Assembly (NCBI RefSeq): GCF_900115495.1
Contig: NZ_FOWR01000017.1
Span: 41,848 to 105,847, forward strand
DNA: 64,000 nucleotides
Direction: 5' to 3'
Origin: Enterovibrio norvegicus DSM 15893
Lineage (GTDB): Bacteria; Pseudomonadota; Gammaproteobacteria; Enterobacterales; Vibrionaceae
The notes under the pieces are model-generated. The model made no database searches. It was given only the letters and a program-made list of their open reading frames with translations, and had not been told where the DNA came from. The number at the start of each line of letters is the position of its first letter. The stretch's first letter is position 1. Positions 61,241 through 64,000 of the stretch are shown piece by piece. Made by a program: the position numbers and the translations under genes.

Positions 61241-61750
61241 AATAACACCGTGATACGCAACAAGTTTATCCTCCCAATTCTCGCCGTCCGTAGCCCATAA
61301 ATACCCCCTTTTAACAACTAGCGATTTCATCAACAGGTCAAGAAAAATTTATTTTTTTGACAAAATGATAGTAACTCATTGTATTTAATTGAAAAAATAG
61401 CAATTGGCCTCATGCTGACCTATGCACAGAATCTGTGGATAACTAGGTGAATTAGTAGGTGGTGAAACATACTAAGTGTTTGTTATATAATGATTTAGTA
61501 GGGCGTTTTAAATGGTTTGATATCAGGTTTTCGCCTGTGAATGGTCTCTATTTCGATAAAATGAACAAAGTGGCGTGTTTTTGTATCAAATATCTTACGG
61601 CGCGGGTTTGTTTGAATAACAACATTTGGTCAGAGTGTTGGCTAAATGAGATCAAAGATAACTCTTCGAAGAGGGCTTTAGATTTCACCGTCAAATGTTC
61701 CACGCTTTCGTCAATTTTGTTGGAGTCGAATGCGTGGAACTGATTTGAGA
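61241..61750. other. AT-rich intergenic region with DnaA-box palindrome
   Basis: 510 bases between convergent genes. Contents: an A/T-rich stretch (61330-61420), the palindrome at 61421-61441 and a weak GTG frame (61459-61743, 94 codons) that I do not accept as a gene. No terminator for either flanking gene is clear. Confidence 0.5.
61421..61441. promoter_or_regulatory. Palindromic pair of DnaA-box-like sites
   Basis: TATGCACAGA and TCTGTGGATA are inverted around a central A (9 of 10 pairs). The right arm with flanking bases contains TGTGGATAA, the exact complement of the DnaA box TTATCCACA; the left reads CTATGCACA, one mismatch from TTATNCACA. A DnaA or other dimeric-protein site is possible; it may be fortuitous. 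Confidence 0.45.
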
Positions 61751-64000
61751 TTAATGTGAGGAAGAGGGTGAACCACCAAACTCTTCAACGAAGTCAGACA
61801 TACCGTTCGCGTTGTTGTCTTCTCCGCCAAAATCATCATCCGTATTTAGCCTGCCATCCCCATTAGTATCGAATGCAGCAAAATACGTGTTGTTGATGTC
61901 ATAGCTTGTTCCATCGTTTAGCGGGTTTTGGCTTTCGAGATCAAGGTAGTCTGGAATGTTATCCCCATCGCTATCCGGCGCAGGGTCAACACTTCCTTGA
62001 AGGCTCAAGTCGGTAAGCGTGAGTGAATCTCCCACGCTCCAAATGCCTGCCTCGAGCACGTCTGGGATCGTGTCATTGTCGCTGTCCAAGTCAAACTCAT
62101 TGAGAACGTTGTCTCCATCTTCATCTAGGGAAGATCCAGCGCCAGACTGAGGAATCAATTGAATATCGCTGATACGGAAATTACCGCTGTGGAAGCTACT
62201 GTCAATGTAGAAATCAGGAAGGCTACCACTGATAAATACTTCTCGCACCGTGTTGTCATTGTGACGATAAACGATGATGTCTTGCGATACCTCGATTGAT
62301 AGGGTGTCACCAACAGCCACCCTAGGGTTTATGGCATCACTGATGTTCGTACCGTTCTCGTAGATATATAAGTTTCCGTTCGAGAGGTAAAAAGCATAAT
62401 CAATGTCTGTGTAGCTTGCTGAGCTTTCAACGCTGCCTAGCCCTAGCATGTTGTAAGATCCAAGCGAGGCAACCTTAAAAGTTAGTTGATACCTGTCAGT
62501 AAACCCATACGTCGAAAAACGCTCAGAGTTGGCTTGATGTGCCCAGCTTCCTCCATTTGCGCGTAGCTCATCATCAGTAAATTCGGCATTGCCGTTAAAG
62601 TATGTCCAATGTGTTACGTCGACAGACACGCGTTTTTCAACGGCGTTTGAAAGACCATCATTGTCGTTATCAATATCAGCATTGTTACCTGTACCATCTC
62701 CATCAGAATCTAAAGTCTCTGTTACATCAGTAGGGAAGGCATCGCCGTTATCACCCACGCCATCACCGTCTGTGTCCGTGTCTTCGTTTGGATCAAATGG
62801 GAAGGCATCGTAAATATCGAGCGTGCCGTCGTTGTCATCGTCTTCATCGTTCGGGTTAGAAATACCATCACCGTCCGAGTCTTCTGCACGATCATCAACG
62901 CCATTGCCGTTGAGATCGCTACCCCCTTCGCCGTCTTGAAGGGTGAGCATGCCATCACCATTGGTGTCGAACGCCGCAAAGTCGTAGCCGTGCATGTCAA
63001 AGGCGGTACCATCGTTCAATGCATTCTGGCTTTCCAAATCAAGGTAGTCAGGAATGCCGTCACCGTCTGAATCTGGCGCAGGATCGACACTGGCTTGTAG
63101 GTCGATACTGTCGACCATCAGATCACCGTCCGCATCGGTCAGACCGGCTTCGACCACATCAGGGATGGTGTCGTTATCGGAATCCAAATCCACATCATTA
63201 GTCACGCCATCATTATCAACATCCACCGTAAAGCCCGATCCTGAGAGGGGAGTGAGCTCAATGTTGCTCAGACGCATCGCACCGTTATAGAAGCTGGAAT
63301 CGACATAGAAATCTGGCGTGTCACCAGCGTAGGTGATCTCTCTGATTTGCTCTCCGTTACGAAGGTATCGCACGGTGCCGTTATCGACTTCCAGCGTGAG
63401 CACATCGCCAACCGCCACACTGTTACTGCCGAAGTTGCCGCGATATGCACCGCTTTCGTAGATATATAAGGTGGTATTGACGATATAGAAGGCGTAGTCG
63501 ATATCGCCATAGCTTGCACTGGACTCGATGTTACCCAAGCCAAACATATTATTGCTGCCCAGCGCATCGACGGTGAAGTTCAAACGGTAGCTGTCGCTAA
63601 ATCCATAGGTCGAGAAACGCGCAGAGTTGGCTTGGTAAGACCAAGAGCCGCCGTTGGCAGAGAGCACGCCATTGGTGAAACTGGCATTACCGGTTTGCAC
63701 CGGCCAATCAACAATGTCAGCGCTGGTGCGAAGCTCTAGCTCGTCTGACAGACCATCGTTATCACGGTCAACGTCGCTGTTATCACCGACACCGTCACCG
63801 TCGGAATCTGTGGTTTCAGTGGCATCGTCAGGGAAGGCATCGGCATTATCGCCCACACCGTCGCCGTCAGAGTCCGTGGTTTCAGACGCATCGTTCGGGA
63901 AGGCATCGGCATTGTCGCCCACACCGTCGCCATCCGAGTCTTTGGTCTCAGTAGCATCCGTTGGGAAGGCATCGCCGTTATCGCCGACGCCGTCACCGTC
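61751..64000 (-). CDS. Large calcium-binding thrombospondin-type-3 repeat protein, C-terminal part (5' end outside window)
   Basis: At least 749 residues; the frame stays open to the window edge, so the N terminus lies beyond. It is built of TSP3-like Ca2+ repeats (DSDGDGVGDNADAFPNDASE and variants, DSDNDTIPDVVEAGL, DPAPDSDGDGIPDYLDLESQ, AAFDTNGDGMLTLQDGEGGS). These frame two similar globular modules of about 155 residues (for instance GGSWSYQANSARFSTYGFSD ... YIDSSFHSGNFRISDIQL; and GGSWAHQANSERFSTYGFTD). The modules look like beta-sandwich lectin domains (inference). It ends ANGMSDFVEEFGGSPSSSH without a sorting signal. A secreted or surface adhesin is likely. Its high internal repetition makes assembly errors possible. 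Confidence 0.9.
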   Translation of the reverse strand, partial: DGDGVGDNGDAFPTDATETKDSDGDGVGDNADAFPNDASETTDSDGDGVGDNADAFPDDATETTDSDGDGVGDNSDVDRDNDGLSDELELRTSADIVDWPVQTGNASFTNGVLSANGGSWSYQANSARFSTYGFSDSYRLNFTVDALGSNNMFGLGNIESSASYGDIDYAFYIVNTTLYIYESGAYRGNFGSNSVAVGDVLTLEVDNGTVRYLRNGEQIREITYAGDTPDFYVDSSFYNGAMRLSNIELTPLSGSGFTVDVDNDGVTNDVDLDSDNDTIPDVVEAGLTDADGDLMVDSIDLQASVDPAPDSDGDGIPDYLDLESQNALNDGTAFDMHGYDFAAFDTNGDGMLTLQDGEGGSDLNGNGVDDRAEDSDGDGISNPNDEDDDNDGTLDIYDAFPFDPNEDTDTDGDGVGDNGDAFPTDVTETLDSDGDGTGNNADIDNDNDGLSNAVEKRVSVDVTHWTYFNGNAEFTDDELRANGGSWAHQANSERFSTYGFTDRYQLTFKVASLGSYNMLGLGSVESSASYTDIDYAFYLSNGNLYIYENGTNISDAINPRVAVGDTLSIEVSQDIIVYRHNDNTVREVFISGSLPDFYIDSSFHSGNFRISDIQLIPQSGAGSSLDEDGDNVLNEFDLDSDNDTIPDVLEAGIWSVGDSLTLTDLSLQGSVDPAPDSDGDNIPDYLDLESQNPLNDGTSYDINNTYFAAFDTNGDGRLNTDDDFGGEDNNANGMSDFVEEFGGSPSSSH

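Noticed and set aside
61459..61743. 94-codon GTG frame in the spacer before the TSP3 gene
   Set aside because: Weak ribosome site, no recognisable family and Cys/Trp/Asn-rich composition unlike the neighbours; kept only as a note in the intergenic region.

Overview
The window looks like chromosomal DNA of a gammaproteobacterium close to the Vibrionaceae (Vibrio, Photobacterium, Grimontia or Enterovibrio). That is an inference from protein types: a MukB condensin, a tandem glycine riboswitch ahead of an AGCS symporter, an imelysin/di-haem iron operon, a fused ornithine-lipid synthase and many signalling proteins. I see no transposase, phage, plasmid or CRISPR gene; this is mostly ordinary chromosome with several accessory insertions.

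Layout. 1-2.7 kb: 3' two thirds of mukB. 2.8-8 kb (minus strand): a chemoreceptor, a GNAT acetyltransferase with an Asp/Glu racemase, and a receiver-EAL c-di-GMP protein. 8.3-9.8 kb: a DMT exporter and a MarR regulator. 10-15 kb: an iron-type operon (imelysin, di-haem oxidoreductase, imelysin-like lipoprotein, DUF1513) behind two Fur-box-like sites. 15-22 kb: ldtD, mepK and gloC, which lie directly behind mukB in E. coli; here they are separated from it by the preceding insertions and from each other by olsF plus a metallophosphoesterase. 22-36 kb: a winged-helix-like protein, an amino-acid antiporter, sulA with a LexA box, tpm, purT with two overlapping PurR-like boxes, a second DMT exporter, cdd-yohK-yohJ, a minimal membrane-anchored ToxR-type regulator, sbcB, a lipoprotein/amphipathic-protein pair and a diguanylate cyclase.

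36-45 kb: a TauD-family dioxygenase and a peptide-type ABC importer with two paralogous binding proteins. Its second ATPase carries an apparent -1 frameshift at a slippery-looking heptamer. 45-51 kb: nnrS behind an NsrR-like palindrome, a YafJ-type amidotransferase, an exported RelA/SpoT-fold protein, a BsmA-like 2OG-Fe dioxygenase and a MipA/OmpV porin-like protein. 51-55 kb: azoR behind a 25-bp palindrome, and a split B12-dependent ribonucleotide reductase (nrdJ plus a separate TSCPD/zinc-ribbon protein). 55-64 kb: tRNA-Cys followed by an 8-bp tandem repeat, a HAD phosphatase, the glycine riboswitch and its symporter, a membrane J-domain protein beside an amidase-fold protein that has lost its catalytic Lys and Ser, and the 3' part of a large thrombospondin-type-3 surface protein.

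The least conventional items are the exported RelA/SpoT-fold protein, the J-domain/pseudo-amidase neighbourhood, the lipoprotein/amphipathic pair and the frameshifted ATPase. None can be called a proven new system from sequence alone.
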